Assembly: GCF_003369915.1 (NCBI RefSeq) | Contig: NC_046676.1 | Coordinates: forward strand, 18,148,001-18,212,000 | DNA length: 64,000 bases | Reading direction: 5' to 3' | Origin: Drosophila miranda | Taxonomy: Eukaryota > Arthropoda > Insecta > Diptera > Drosophilidae | Shown: in pieces, positions 46,056 to 58,702 of the stretch | Position numbering within the stretch: the stretch's first letter is position 1 | Layout of the letters: each line of letters starts with the position of its first letter | The notes under the pieces: generated by a model | Seen by the model: only the letters and a program-made list of their open reading frames with translations | Told to the model about the DNA's origin: nothing | Databases searched by the model: none | Made by a program: the position numbers and the translations under genes

Positions 46056-48041
46056 AGTTATAATTTTTGCCTGGCTTCTCTTTATGTCCTCGAATGATTT
46101 ATTTTGGGATTGGCTGAGAGAGTAGTACGGCCCTGGCTGCCGGCAAGGTGTATTTAATCAAGGTGAGCGCACCTCAGTCTCTGTTTCGGTAACTTTGATT
46201 ACAAATGTACAAATATCATCCGTTAATATTCTGGGAATGCCTGACCTTAAAGAAATTTACAATACCCCTTGGACTAATGTTTGTGTGAATTTATGCGTGT
46301 ATGACCTTTCTCCTTCTGCCTTTCTCCGCTCTTTCGCTTGTCTAGAGATTGCTGGGGCGCCTGATGCTCTGCTCGGAGTAGAGATAAGACGCTTATGGCA
46401 TCCGCTTTCCAAAAATTATTATTATTACAAGAATTTTACCTGTCAACAAACACACACCATTCTTGTCTTTAGTTTCAATCGGCCCAGATTGCTCTTTGGC
46501 TAGAAAATGGCTTACAGCTTAAAGCTGTAAATTGGCTAAACCTCAACCCAACCGTCCCCCCAAATGGGATCAACTATGAATATTAGATTTCCGCTCGTTT
46601 ATTTCTCTCTGTGTTCGTTCTGTGTGCAGATGTGCGTGTGAGGAGGGTCGGAGGATGGGCCTGCGGCTGGAACTTGGGCCGTTAATACTGTTAACTGAAA
46701 TTTATGCAAAACTGGCGACTTCAAAACTTTTTACATTATTTAGCCATATCATTTAATTAGCCCGTGCCACATGGTATTTAGAGGGGCGACACGCCACGAA
46801 GCCCCGCCTTGGACATGTTCTATGCTATTTTTATTTGTTCATATTTTCCATTTAATCATCTCTCTCCTTTGCTGGCACCCATTGTCACGACCCTTTTGTG
46901 TGTCATTTGCATGAAATGCATGAACATGACTGCGCCTGCAACAACGGGCACGACAACGACAACGACAACGACAACGTTTACGGCACACCATGCAATGGCG
47001 ACGACAACGGTTACGGGCTATGGCTCTGACTATGAACTGCGGAAATGAAAACAATATCCATTTCCATTGTAGGTTTTTATTCGGAATGTACGTAGATATA
47101 TGTATGGAGGTACTATATATCGCGTATGAAGAGCCGTAGAAAGCGCAATGGAGGCCATAAGGGAGACCGCGACCTGTCGCCGTCACACGTTCTCCCTAGG
47201 CCCTCAGCACCAGAATACACAGACACAGACAGACACACACACACACTGGGAGAGTGGTGGCAGTAAGCCCAGTTTCAGCTTCAGCTTCAGCTTCGTTATT
47301 GATACTACCACTGCCCCCCGCTGGCAGTCCGACCCCTTTTTCGCTCAGTGATGCCCGTTTAGCTTTCGCTTTACTCTCAGAAAAGTTTTCAATTTACTTA
47401 AATTCATCATTTTATATCGCTTTGATTTGTGTTTGTTGAATATTTAGTGCCTGCTCGATAGCCATTTGAAGTAGTTTCAGACATGACTACATGATATATT
47501 AAAAAAAAGCAAATCTTATGTTAAGAATCAGATAAAAAGTAATTTAAAACACGTTTAGATCTCATGGGGAAGAATTTCAATGCCTTAAATATGAATTTTC
47601 CAGCAAAAGTCTGCTGGAAAAATGCCAAGAATAGTCGGACAGCACTGAGGCACGGCACTCAACGGAGAATGGCTTTTATGCGTACATATTGTATGACTGT
47701 GTGTGCGGGGGAGTGCTTCTGCCTCTCTCTATGTGTGTGCGTGCAACAAGTAGAAATCTGTTACACTCATGAATAATGGAGGCAGGCGCGAGCCCGAACC
47801 AGGAGCCAGAGACAGAACCAGAGACAGAGAATTGAGCATAAACTATTGGCAAACTTTCCTCGCCCCTCGCCCCACGCCTCGTCGGTTGCGCCAGTTGTGC
47901 GGCCTTGACTATTGATGGGATGGAAGTGGAAGGTGGCAGTGGAAGAGAGGCATGGGATGGTATGGGATGGGTATAGGATGGGATGATTGTCTATTGAGTC
48001 GTTGAATTGTTGAATCTAATATCTTGTTGCCGTTGTTGCAG

Positions 48042-48504
48042 GTTCCAGGTGCCGTGTTGCAGCCGCTGCCGGTAAGCGCCACTTGTGAAGCCATCGTGAC
48101 ACACAAAAGGACTGCTCCATTGAAAAGGCAATTGACGAAAAAAAATACGAAAAAGAGGTAAAAGAGGTAAACTGCCATAGAAAGAAGGGAAACACTAGAA
48201 CACGAGGAGGAGATGCGACGCTGCCGACGGTGACAGTGGCGCCACACCTGGACACCATCTAGACACCATTCCTCAGCTAGATGACGGGCAGCAGCAGGAG
48301 CAGTCAAAGGCACGGCTCGAGGACAAACCGATCAACGTGTCAACGAGAACGTCAACGTCAACGCGTCGAGGAGGATGCAAATTGTCGCAAACAAGTGCCA
48401 CAGCTACAGCGACGACACCAGCAGCAGCAGCAGCAGCCAGAGGGAGCGCCAACCCATTGAGGAGACGGAGACCCAACGCAGGGGCGCCCACCCCCACCCA
48501 CAAC
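48042..48504 (+). other. Probable 5' UTR segment of the 48.5 kb gene
   Basis: A pyrimidine tract ending GTTGTTGCAG at 48041 makes a good acceptor, and no ATG-led long frame lies between it and 48505. A further donor-like GTAAGC at 48072 could split this leader. The frame open upstream of 48505 begins with GTG at 48337, not ATG. Upstream non-coding exons are expected but not located. Confidence 0.4.
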
Positions 48505-51500
48505 ATGGCGGACGCGGAGGATAGCAACAGTGGGGCGAGTGGGAAGGGGGGACAGGAGTCGATGCGTCTCCTAACAAAAATAGACAAGGCCGTCTCCACC
48601 AACGACATCCTGCTGGACCTGCAGCGCGCCCTCACCTATGAGGCGGTGTTCAGCACTTTGGTGGAGCACAAGATGCAGGCATTGAAGCGCGACTACGAGG
48701 AGCACAAGAGGGCCAAGCGGGCTAAGAAACGGAAGTCCATTGGCCGCATCTTTCTGCCCCGCAAGCTCTTCGGTGGCGGTCGCCGTGGCAGCCGGGAAGA
48801 GGACTCAGCCGCAGCGCCCGCGGAGGAGCCACAAACGCCATCTGCAAAAACCATAGCCAAGGTAAGAACAAAACCCAAAGGCAGGGGCAAGCCTCAGGAT
48901 GACATCGAAGTGGCTTCGGGTTCGGTGGACGCCTCGCTGCGCTTCGACGGGAAGAGCGCGGAACCGCTGGAGGATAGCCTGGCCAGCAACTCGCTGAGCA
49001 ACTCGTCGGGCCCGGGGCCGGGCCGCCAAGCCATACACAGCCACAGCCTTCTGGTCCACGCCCAGACCCATACCCCGGCCAAGACGAACCTGCCACGACG
49101 ATCCGGCAGTTCAGAGGAGGAAAACGACGAGGAGGATAGGGTACGCCCGGCCCCCCTGGCCAAACATTCCACAACGACGACCAACGGCGAGTCTGAGCTA
49201 CTGCCTCCGGTTGGCTCCGGCTACGATAATACCTCGACGACTGCCACAGCAACTGCCACGGTGATAACTGCGGAGCGTGGTGGCGTCCTGCACAGCTCAA
49301 CACTGGCGGACGACAGTCTGACCGCCTCGTTGCGCGGCAGCATCGAGAGCCTCTCCTACTCCAGCTCCCGCTGCACCGTCAGCTTTGGGGGCGCGGAGAT
49401 CATCGCCGTTGCCGGCCTCGATGCGGACACACGGGAGCGGGTGCGACTGGCCAAGCGACTGCGCATCCTGGAGGCCAAGTCGATCAGTGCCCAGTGCAGT
49501 CCCATCTTCCCGAGGCACGTGGTGCGCTCGTTCCCGCTACAAGCACCCCAGCAAGCGGTGAGTAATGCTCCACATGTGGCTGCTTCTCCTCTCCAATCTC
49601 TGGTATCACTTCTGAATTCACAGCGCCTGCACATCAATGTTCCCTCCAGTCTGGCCAAGCAGCCTTCGCCGCCACCTCCACCGCCGCATGTAGCCGTGGA
49701 GATTGAGACTCCTACCGCAGCTGCTGCCGCTCCGACTCCTGTTTTGCTGCCACAACGCAAGCGACTGCTGCGCAAGCAAATCTCCTGCACGGATAGCGCC
49801 GGCATGGGCGGTGGGGCCAGCGAATTCGAGGGGGCGGCCTTCTCGCGCTACTTTTCCCGCCAAAACACCTCGGAGGACAGCGCCAACGTGACCGTGAGCA
49901 CGGTGCTGGCCCAGAGCGATTCGCAATCCCTGCACGCCACGCCCAGCTACGCGAACACGCCCACGTCTACGGCCGGAAGGGAACAGGAGCGCCTCAAGTC
50001 GCGCAGCACCGGACTGCTGGCCGTTCGCCCACCAGCCATGGGGCTCGACACAGACGCAGTGATCATTCCCATTGAGAACGAGGGGGAGAACAGAGGGGCC
50101 AAGGCAGGGCCTGCACCGGCAGTGGCCCAGGAGAGGCTGAACCGGATGACCTCCACCTCCACGGGCTCCAGTGTGGCACCCACGGGATGCTGCAGTGCGG
50201 CCAAGACGGCGGCATCGCGGGCAAAAGAGAAGCCCAGAGAAGGCCAGAGTCAGAGCCACGGCTATGGTCAAGGACAGGGACAGGGACAGAGGCAGGGATT
50301 CAAACCCACGCTGCCATCCTCCGCTGCGGCCGCGACTGCGATGGCGGCTCAGAGCACTGGCAGCGACGACGAATACCGACGACGGAAGCGGAAGTACAGT
50401 AAGTGGCAAAGAGCACTTCACTCCCGAAAAGGTTCTTCAATCATTCACCATTTCTCTCTGCTCGTTTGCCCCTCTTAGAGCGCCATCATCGCTGCTCGGA
50501 TCCTGCACTGGTGTACCCCACGCCCAGTGGTCTCCAGCAATATGTGCACGTGCTCGGCCTCACCCCAGGCTCACAGGCCATGTAAGTCCATGGCGCGCAC
50601 TAAAGGGAATCGAGTCTCTGTTCCGTTCCGCCTGCTAATGTCATTTATTATCCTCCGCAGACAATGCCCGTACGGTGAGGACTCGCCGTGCGACCTGCAG
50701 CTGGACATGGAGCTGGATCTGGACACAGATGCTGATAAAATCGACGACCTTGAACAGATGGTCCCCGGCGGTCATCAGCGGCATCGACGCAAGCATCGGT
50801 GAGTCCATGGGGTCCTGTTTGTCCGTCCGGCCGTACCACTTGCCAGTCCAGCTCGAAAATCTCTTTGATTACTCTCCCTCTTTGCCATCCCCTCCGTCTC
50901 TCTGGTTAGTCTTTAAATCCTTTCAAGACCCTGGACAAAGAGCTGGCGTCCTTGACAGCCCCAAGCTGTCCCACACTCGTACCACCCGCCGCCCCTTCGC
51001 ATTGCCAATCAGCTTGATTTGAGAAATGATCTGAGAGCATATAAATAATTGTCCCCTTTTTGGGGGACAGGTGCAACAACAACAAATGGCCGATGCCGAT
51101 GTCCTTGAGCTGCACTAATAAATGTCCTGCCGATTGGCCATTGGCCAAATATGCCCCGTAATGTGGCAGCTTCCCTTGGGAGAAAGGGCGGGAGGTAGCT
51201 TCGCCCCCGTCCGCGTGACACTGAGCAGGCAAAAATTGATTGACAAGCTTTTGTGCGAACAGTTAAAGGACGGCCATGCCATGCATGGGCAAGTGGGTGG
51301 GACAATGGCATTGACTGCCAACCCAACTTACAGCCTGCCACCGCCTGCCGCCTGCCGCCTGCCGCCAGATGTTATTTCTGCTGCTGCTGCTTCGCTTGTT
51401 CTCTTTTTCTGTTCCTCCATTGCCAGGAGGCAACTTCCGTTGCAAAAATCCAGCAATGGTTGTCGGCATGTTGTTCATCGTTATGGGAAGGTGCTGAAGG

Positions 51501-53997
51501 GGGGGGGGGGGAGGGATGGGGGCTGGCTTGGGTTGGGGCAGGTAGAGGGGAAATTGCGGCAGCTTTGTAATGCGGAAGTTTTGCAAAACCCAAACGGAAA
51601 TAGAGCAAATATGTTTAAGCTTCTGTTTCACATACTCGCATGTGTATGTGTGTATGTGTGTGTGTGTTGTGTGTGTGTGGATAAACCGTTGGAGGGATGG
51701 TTGAGGGTAGCAGGAGGAGGATGTTAACGTGAACTGATTAATTTAAAAAATTCTACCCGAAATAACCATTAAGTGATATCTGTTTCTGAGAAAGCTTTTA
51801 AAAAGCTACCAGTGTTAGTAAACGAATGATTAACCATTACCAACTGTACTTTCAATCACAGGCATCGCCACAAAAAGCGTCATCGGCACAAAAAACCCAA
51901 AATACTTGTACAGGACTTGGACACGGAGGTTATTAAGGTAAATGCTAACTGATCTGAATTAAAACAGATGCTAAAAATGGTTTATTTTGGTTCAGGTGAT
52001 TGATCCACACGATTTGTCGAAGCGCGCACGATGGACAATCATTGCCACCGCCTGTTTGCTTTTGCTCATGTGCCTCATGCTGATTGGGGTCACGCTGCGC
52101 ATGGCACCTATCATCGATGATATGGGTAAGTGGAAGAACTAGATGACGAACCCAACCCGTAAAGTGTTGCCAACCAAAATGCTTAATACTGCCATGTGAA
52201 TCCCCCTTGAAGACTTTATATTATATTTATACATATATCCCTGCTTGCCGCAATCAATCCCCATTTCTAAGTAGAAACTAAGTAAATGCGATTCTAATGG
52301 AACAAGTTACAGTACAATACAATATATAGATACCTTCTTTTTGAAGCGCGCATCGTTATTATCCTTGAAACTCGACGCAGAACACGGCATTGTAAATATA
52401 CATACCTACTTTACTGCTAAACTATATACACGTACTGGTATTCGTATTCGTACATGCATACAAAGACACATACACATACACACACACATACATAGATATA
52501 TTCAATATTCGATATTCCTTCCATGCGATACGATCACATATCTAATGCCGTGTGTATTGTATTTTGTTTCGTTATATTTCAAATATAGAATACAAAACGA
52601 AATGTAAGTACAAGCACAAACAACAAATCTACCAAAAACCACAAGAAAAAGTATTTTACAAAAAACCAACGTAGTTTTCTAGATGTAATCCTGAAATCCT
52701 GCGGCAAAATCTGCAGAATATTTCGATTCGTAAGGGTTCGTAAGAGTCCCCTCCTATGGGGACTTCTATGTAAAAGCTTTCGAATGTTAATAAAGCTCTC
52801 TGCGAAAAGCTGTTTTAGTTTTGTAAGCTTCTGTTATACTGTTATATTAAGCACACTGGCCCTGAGCTTTTCAGCTTACTGGGCTTTTGAGGGCAGCTTT
52901 CACTCAAACGCAATCAGGCCTCCTGCCCTCCACCTCTGCGAACCATTGCTTGCATTTATGTGTGCCATTGTGTTGCATAACAACACAGTAACGGATGCGG
53001 AACTAGGACACATGTATCACATGTTGCATCTCACACAAAAACCAATACCAACAGCCACACCAACACCGATACGATACAAGCACAGAGACTACTACTATTT
53101 TGTGTGGCAGCTTAAGGTGGCAAGCCCATTCGATGTGTTTGCTCGATAATTTTGGTTGCGTGGCGAGTGGATTTAAACGCCCCTCCCCAATTATCAACCA
53201 TCAATCATGCATTTCCCCCCAACTCTCTGTACCTTGATTAAGAGCTGGCATGAAAATTAATTAGACGTTGATTAGAGCTGGTGGCCGCAACCGCCCCCCG
53301 TTCTCTAACCCTTTGCTGAGAACACACCCACATGAGACACATCAGTGGGAGCCCAACTGATTCAGGTCTACGACAGCTAGCTGCTAGCAGAGGGAAACTT
53401 TTGTCGGAAAGGCAGTTAAACGTCAACACACAGCAGCTGCGACTGCTCCCAGGTCCAGATGGATGCCACAGAGTGCTCCCTTTTCCAAGGCGACGCACTT
53501 AATCGGGAGCCGCACTCTGGCTGCAGCACAATGGGGTCCACGTTCACCGCCACAGCGTGACAATGGCTGGTTAAAACTAATTTGCGTGTTGGCTCTGGCA
53601 GGCCGCGCGCCGCATGCCGCACTGTGGGCCCAAAAGCTCGAAAACACCAGCAAAATGGTAGGGAAACCCAAGAGGTACAGCTGATGAACGACTCTGATGG
53701 AACCTTGACCTTGAGATCACGCAAGACGGACGAAGCAGGGTGGAAACGGAAGTTAAGAAAGGAAACCTCTGCCATATTGTTTTTAGCCAGAATTTTAATT
53801 TAAGTTGACAAATATAAGCCGACTATTTCCTGGTACTGTCTGTGAAGATAATTATCATCGTTTGCTATGGTTTTGCAGCACTGCAAAGCGGATTGATTGA
53901 ACATGTCCGTCCGATGTTCAAAGAAGATTTCTCTTCCTGGAATTCCAAATCCGTGAAGATTCGAGTTTCAACATTTCCCACCCATAGTTGGCTCTGA
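48505..53997 (+). CDS. Unrecognised single-pass membrane protein, about 800 aa
   Basis: Exons that join in frame: 48505-49557, 49624-50398, 50479-50581, 50661-50798, 51862-51937, 51996-52125 and 53879-53997, giving 797 aa. A 15-base microexon at 52589-52603 would add five residues. The start MADAEDSNSGASG has a strong context (CACAACATGG). The N-terminal 100 residues hold a Leu-rich, then strongly basic segment (DILLDLQRALTYEAVFSTLVEHKM; EEHKRAKRAKKRKS). A long Ser/Pro/Ala-rich disordered stretch follows (about 100-600), with PSPPPPPPH and QGQGQGQ runs. Next come a conserved-looking Cys/Asp-rich block (CPYGEDSPCDLQLDMELDLDTDADK), a His/Arg/Lys-rich juxtamembrane run and one membrane span (IIATACLLLLMCLMLIGVTL, about 728-750). 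The basic side predicts a cytosolic N-terminus and a short extracellular tail. I do not recognise the family. The final exon is the least certain. Confidence 0.75.
50799..51861. other. 1.06 kb intron of the membrane-protein gene
   Basis: Bounded by CATCG|GTGAGT and TCAATCACAG|GCATCG, it splits an Arg codon inside the His/Arg/Lys-rich region. It contains a run of 13 G at about 51499-51511 and a GT microsatellite near 51645-51680. No nested gene is seen. Confidence 0.65.
52589..52603 (+). other. Candidate 15-base microexon
   Basis: CAAATATAG precedes AATACAAAACGAAAT, which is followed by GTAAGTA, a consensus donor. The exon is 15 bases and its phase (1-1) matches the exons on both sides, so inclusion inserts EYKTK just outside the membrane span without changing the frame. 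Microexons of this size are typical of neuronal alternative splicing. Confidence 0.45.
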
Positions 53998-56900
53998 GTT
54001 GGCGTCCCGCCCCCTACAACAATGAATGCACGAGCGCGCTCGCATTCTTCGAAAAATGGCGGCCAGGCGAGGTTTCCGGTTCCTGTTCCTGCTGTACTTC
54101 TTCTGCTCCTTCTGCTGGTACCCCGTTCTTAGGCGAGTACATTCATGGTGTGCGCAACATGGAAAATGTGAAATGCAGCTATGAATTTCTTGAGCTAAAT
54201 CTGCGGCAATGACAAAGCAGCTCCGAGTTACTTCCCCGCTCTGATGACGTCGACGGGCCGCTCAGAAAACTTTTTCCACTATGCACGCAATTTCCTTAGT
54301 TTGTTGCTGTTGCTCTGTGGCAGATGTTGATGTTGTTGCAGTAGAGTCCTGCTGCCGTGCCCGTGCCCGAGCCCGTGCCCGTTCTGGCTGTTGTCCTGCC
54401 CGCGGCTCTCGCGCTCTGTAGCGTTGTCATTTTTCGGGTTCGCCTGTGTGTTGTGGGCTGGGCTGTTGTTTCATTACTTTGCCGCACAAAACAAATGCGC
54501 ATAGTTGCCGTCAGTTATTATCCACTTGCAGCTACACTTTGAGGCTGCCTCGCTGCCTGCTCCTGCTGTCATCAGGCGGAGGGAATACCATCCCGAAGAG
54601 GAACAATGTGCCCCCTGTATTCCTCAGAGCCAGCAAGTACAGACATCCCCTCCATTCCCCTACCCTATTTTTGCCCGTGCTTAATCAACACGCCGTCGTC
54701 AACGATGTTACTGCGGACCACAAAAGGCATTCCAATTGCCCATGCCCCGTGCCCATGGCCAGACCCTTCTCATCCTCCAGCTCATCTCCATTGCTGAGCC
54801 GCAAGTATTTCAGGGACCAAATTATTATCATAGCTTTAGCTTAAAAGCTGAAAATGCCGCTGGCCCTCTGGCGCTGGCAAAGAATTAAAAATATTTACAG
54901 TATTTTCCAAGTGAGCCACACGGTTCAGCTGAAAAGAAAAGAGCAGGAAAGGAAAGAAAAGGAAAGCTTGGACGAGCCAAGAGACAAAGGAAATGTCCTC
55001 TTTCTATGCGCGTGTGTGTGTGTGTGTAGCATCTCTGTGTGTGCGTGTGTTGTTAACCACAAGCTGAAAAAATGCAAAGCATTCCAAACAAATATGATAA
55101 AACATATTTGCACGCAGCCAGAGACAGAGCCATAGCCCAGCACCAGAGTCAGAGCCAGAGCCAGAGCCAGAGCCAGAGCCAGATCCAGAGATAGACAGAT
55201 GGAGGAGTATTGGGATGGATGGGATAGGGAAGAGGGGTGGCAGGACATCATCCATGGCATACGAAACAAGAACTTTGTCATCCTCATTTTCCTTCTCAAT
55301 TTGCGCAGCAACCAAAAACAAATATCGACAGCTCTACAAAGGCTTATGCCCTGCCCAAGGATTAAGTCCCTCTGAACTTTCCATGATTAATGATGCTTTG
55401 AAAAGTTCTTCCCTTCCCCTTTCCCTTTCCCTCCTGTGCTTTTATCGCCGAACTCTGGACGGTGGAGTCCGGACAGTGCTGTGGAAAAATGTGTGTATTT
55501 GCATTAGTCAACTGTCGGCTGTCGGATGTCGGTAGTCGGCAATCATCACATCATTCCAAAGCGATTTCCATAGTGTGCCTGTAATCCTCGAGTGATTGCC
55601 TCGAATGGGTCGCGTTCTGGGTCCTGAATAGTTGATTTAATCAAACTCGAGCTGCACTCAGGGGCATTCAGCGAGCATTTAGAGCAATGCACTTTTAAAT
55701 AGTCACCTCTGCCCCTGCAACTGCCTCTAACTCCTGCCGCATGCTGCCTACTGCCTGCTGGTCCTTGACTTTCGTTTCGGCTTTCAAAGCCGCGGCAAAC
55801 TTGACTTAATTGCAGAGAGAGCCCAGTGGAAAAGCCAATGGGAAAAGGGCAACACCAGGCTGATTTTGGCAAAGTGCCTGACTGGGCATGGCCGAAATTA
55901 AATTGGCCATGTTTAAGCAGCAAATTTGGCCAGATATAGACAGGCTTTTATAATCACTTAAGGGCTTTGCTCTCCAGCAAACAAAGGCCATTGGAGGAGC
56001 ATCTACGGAAAGGTGCTCTGGGCAACACCCTGCCCAGAAATCTGACCCAAGCCCGACCATGTCCATCGGTGTGAAACCATAATGAGATGAATGCGCCACG
56101 GAAGAACTTGCGCAAATATTTGGCAATTATTTAGTTTCGGTTTCGGGAGGAGCTCCACTCTGAATTCAGAGCAGACCAGAACCACGTTCCGAGGACTCCA
56201 CACCGGCATTATTATAATGAATGAACATTGCAGCAAATTAGTCAAGAACAAAAACAAAAAGTTGCTGGTGCGAGATGACAGTGCTGGGAAAATCATCAGA
56301 GAGGACACCAAAACTATGATGGAGGCGAAAAGAACATGAGAATTCCCATTGAAATGTCCAAGGAATTTCTATGATATTTCAACGATGTCTAAATTTCTTT
56401 CTGCTTCTAACTTTATGCCCAACAAGGCTAAGGATCTTTCCCTTTCTAAGGATCAGAGTCTCCTTCACAATCCAAGTATAGCCAGGCTGTTGCTATCCTC
56501 CGTGTAGGGTATCTCCAAGCCCATGTATCTCCATTTAGCACATCCACGCAGGCTCTGTTGTGGGTGCGACCGATGGAGGGGGCTGGAGGTGGAGATGGAG
56601 GTGTAGGCGGTTGTCATAGAAAGTTGAGTGGGCATTGGGCGTGTCAAAAGACAAACGCGAAAAGTGCTCTGCGGGTTCCTCCCGTCCTTGTCTTGTCCGA
56701 ATACGAGGGTCTTTTAAATACTCATTACAGAATGAATTCGGGAAAAAGTTCTGATAAAAATCCTATTATGAACATAAATAAAATAGGCTGGCGAGGCACG
56801 GGTGGGGGGGCAGTGTTGGTGAGGCAGCAAAACACAGGGGAGATCATAAAAGACCAAGCGGGACCCAACGTTGACTGAACAAACATTCATGAGTAACCAA

Positions 56901-58301
56901 ACTTGAAACGAGAGCGTTGCCGTTGCCGTTGCTATGATGGGACGCAGACGATGGGGCATGGCAGGAAGATCTGGCGCTAGTGGCAAGTGGATGGTACGAG
57001 TAGTGGCAAAGTCAAAGTCAAACAATGAGGCAGCCAGCTGTGAAAGGACGAGCCGAAACTTCATTAGTGCTCATCCACAATGTATGCTGGTGGCGTCGGG
57101 CAAGGACCAGCACTACCAGTGGCTCTCGGTTTTGGTCCTGGCTTTCTTTCTGGTCTTACACTTGCTCTTGCCCCTGGCGCGCACAACACACACACACACA
57201 CATCCTTTCATTCTTCCTTCCCTCCGCTCACAATGGACTTTTTATAGCTTCACGCTCGACGGTTTTTGAGCGTTTTGCCATTCGCTTGCGGTTTATTCTG
57301 TGGCTCGATTCTGTGAGGCTCCCAGACTCCGACCATAGCCGGGCCATAGCCATATTCAATATTCATATTTCGCCCAAACGGGAATATTTATTACCTCAAC
57401 AGACTCACACTCACTCACACACTCAAACACTCACCCACGTGTGGCACGAACTTTTCACATGTACGAGTGTTTTCCCCTGTGCGGAGGGAAGGGCATGCCC
57501 TTTGTTGCCGCCTTCCTCGAACTAGAAATTCCTTGTGGCCCTTGTGCTTGTTTCTGTTTGGCTAACCGTTGGCAGAATTTAATCTCAAACTGAAACTGAA
57601 GACATTTTGCCAGTCAACGCTGGAAAATGCTAAGCGAAATTGCTTCGCCTTTGCCCATGCCCGTCCCCATGCCCGTGGCCCCAAGGTGATTTGCATAGCC
57701 CACACAGGTGGGGTTTGCATTTTACCGGCTCCGGGGATCGAGCCGGCAACTGTCAGTCCGTGGAGAGGGATGGGCGGGGGCGCGACTGCTGGTGGCACAC
57801 ACTCAAATTAGAAGACCGCATAAAACCCACAGAATCGAGCCTTAATAATAAATAGTTTGCTCTCCCAAAGACAAACTTAATAAAAGAGTAATAACATATT
57901 CAGGGGTTAACTTCTTACGACCTTTGAATCAGATTATATTATAAGTCTGCTTTGGCCAAGTGTTTGCTGAAATTATTGCTCTGAACCTTAAATGCAATAT
58001 TTGAAAATTCGACTAGCCCATCGGTGCTGATATCTAATCTCCAATGCGAAACAAATGCACTTGGAAATGCAATTTAATTTCGCTTCACTCTCTGTTTATA
58101 ATTTATTTAATACCTGTCTAATGACACGACACACACGCCACCCAGAAATGTACATCAGATGCGAGAGCTGGTTGACAAATTGCACAGCATTTAATTGTCG
58201 AATTATATATTCGTTTTGTTTGATCGTCAATCGCGTATGTGAACCCATAGTCCCAGAGACGATAAGAATCTTTAGCTGGGGGCCTGCCAGTCATTTGCGA
58301 G
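53998..58301. other. Intergenic, no gene seen
   Basis: There is no supportable gene. The stretch includes AGAGCC repeats (55151-55180), CA-rich tracts and AT-rich spacer. Later exons of the 48.5 kb gene could be hidden here if the exon at 53879 is not the last. Confidence 0.45.
55151..55180. repeat. AGAGCC hexanucleotide repeat
   Basis: Five copies of AGAGCC flanked by degenerate CAGAG units. No gene context. Confidence 0.9.
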
Positions 58302-58307
58302 TATAAA
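58302..58307 (+). promoter_or_regulatory. TATA box of the small secreted-peptide gene
   Basis: TATAAA 56 bases before the ATG, with an initiator-like TTAGTT around 58334-58339, 34 bases downstream (A at 58336). GATAAG at 58261-58266 is a GATA-factor site about 75 bases before the likely start. This is the compact promoter of a regulated tissue- or stimulus-specific gene. Confidence 0.7.
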
Positions 58308-58357
58308 GAGTGCCCGCCAGTGTGTGTCTCGCTTTAGTTTCAAATTCAAATCCGAAA

Positions 58358-58639
58358 ATGAAGCAGTTCGCATTGTTTGGCATACTTTTGCTCATCCTGG
58401 CCCTGGGACTGGTAAGAGTTGAATTTTGAGAGGCCAGAAGGCTCACACCGCAAATGTCCTTTCCCCGCATTTCCTTTCCCTTCCAGTCTGAGTGGCCCCA
58501 GCAGGTGTCTGCCGTGGCCCTGGCCCAGCCCCAGCCCCAGAAGGGCCCGAAAGCCCCTCCGAGTGGTGGAAACGGCAATCAGCAAAGTGGACAAGGCCAA
58601 AACGGGCAAAACGGGCAAAGTGGTCAAAACAATAAGTAG
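58358..58639 (+). CDS. Small secreted Gln/Gly/Asn-rich peptide
   Basis: Two exons, 58358-58411 and 58487-58639, give 68 aa. A signal peptide (MKQFALFGILLLILALGL) is encoded almost entirely by exon 1, with the intron placed close to the likely cleavage region, an arrangement common in insect effector peptides. The mature part begins around SEWPQQVSAVALA and continues as QPQPQKGPKAPP, then repeats of GQ-N-G/S (GQGQNGQNGQSGQNNK). There are no cysteines. A TATA box and GATA site lie upstream and AATAAA downstream, so the whole gene spans about 400 bases. Possible roles are an immune-induced or antimicrobial peptide, or a secreted gut, cuticle or seminal component. None can be chosen from sequence, and I do not recognise a named orthologue. 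Confidence 0.85.
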
Positions 58640-58702
58640 TCTGTGAATGCTGTAGTTTGAAAGAATATCAATCTACTGTAATGCATTGCAATTGTTCGAT
58701 TT

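Larger units (their letters stand above)
33633..48041. other. 14 kb region without a supportable gene
   Basis: I read both strands and found only short, low-complexity frames. Contents are many simple repeats (ATGT at about 34472-34494, AC at 35883-35903, TATGTACATA-rich tracts at 37030-37160, CCACTG at 37319-37350, CT-rich at 39445-39490, GGCTGCTG at 44411-44447, GTCGGT at 44983-45012, GGC/AGC at 46015-46055, GACAAC at 46952-46976), a mini DINE-1 derivative at 40938 and a second CTGTTAAC-rich patch at 45820-46005. It may be the upstream regulatory region or first intron of the gene at 48505. Confidence 0.55.

Noticed and set aside
45828-46097. An ATG-led frame with poly-Gly and poly-Ser
   Set aside because: The run comes from the GGC/AGC microsatellite, and the rest is Ser/Leu from CT repeats. 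No exon evidence.
48337-48504. N-terminal extension of the 48.5 kb gene (Thr/Ser/Ala-rich, open frame)
   Set aside because: The frame begins with GTG, not ATG. The first in-frame ATG is at 48505 and has a strong Kozak context, so the upstream part is treated as 5' UTR.
48862-48898. Possible intron GTAAGA...CTCAG inside the first exon of the membrane-protein gene
   Set aside because: At 37 bases it is below the minimum size for a spliceosomal intron, and the frame reads through cleanly.
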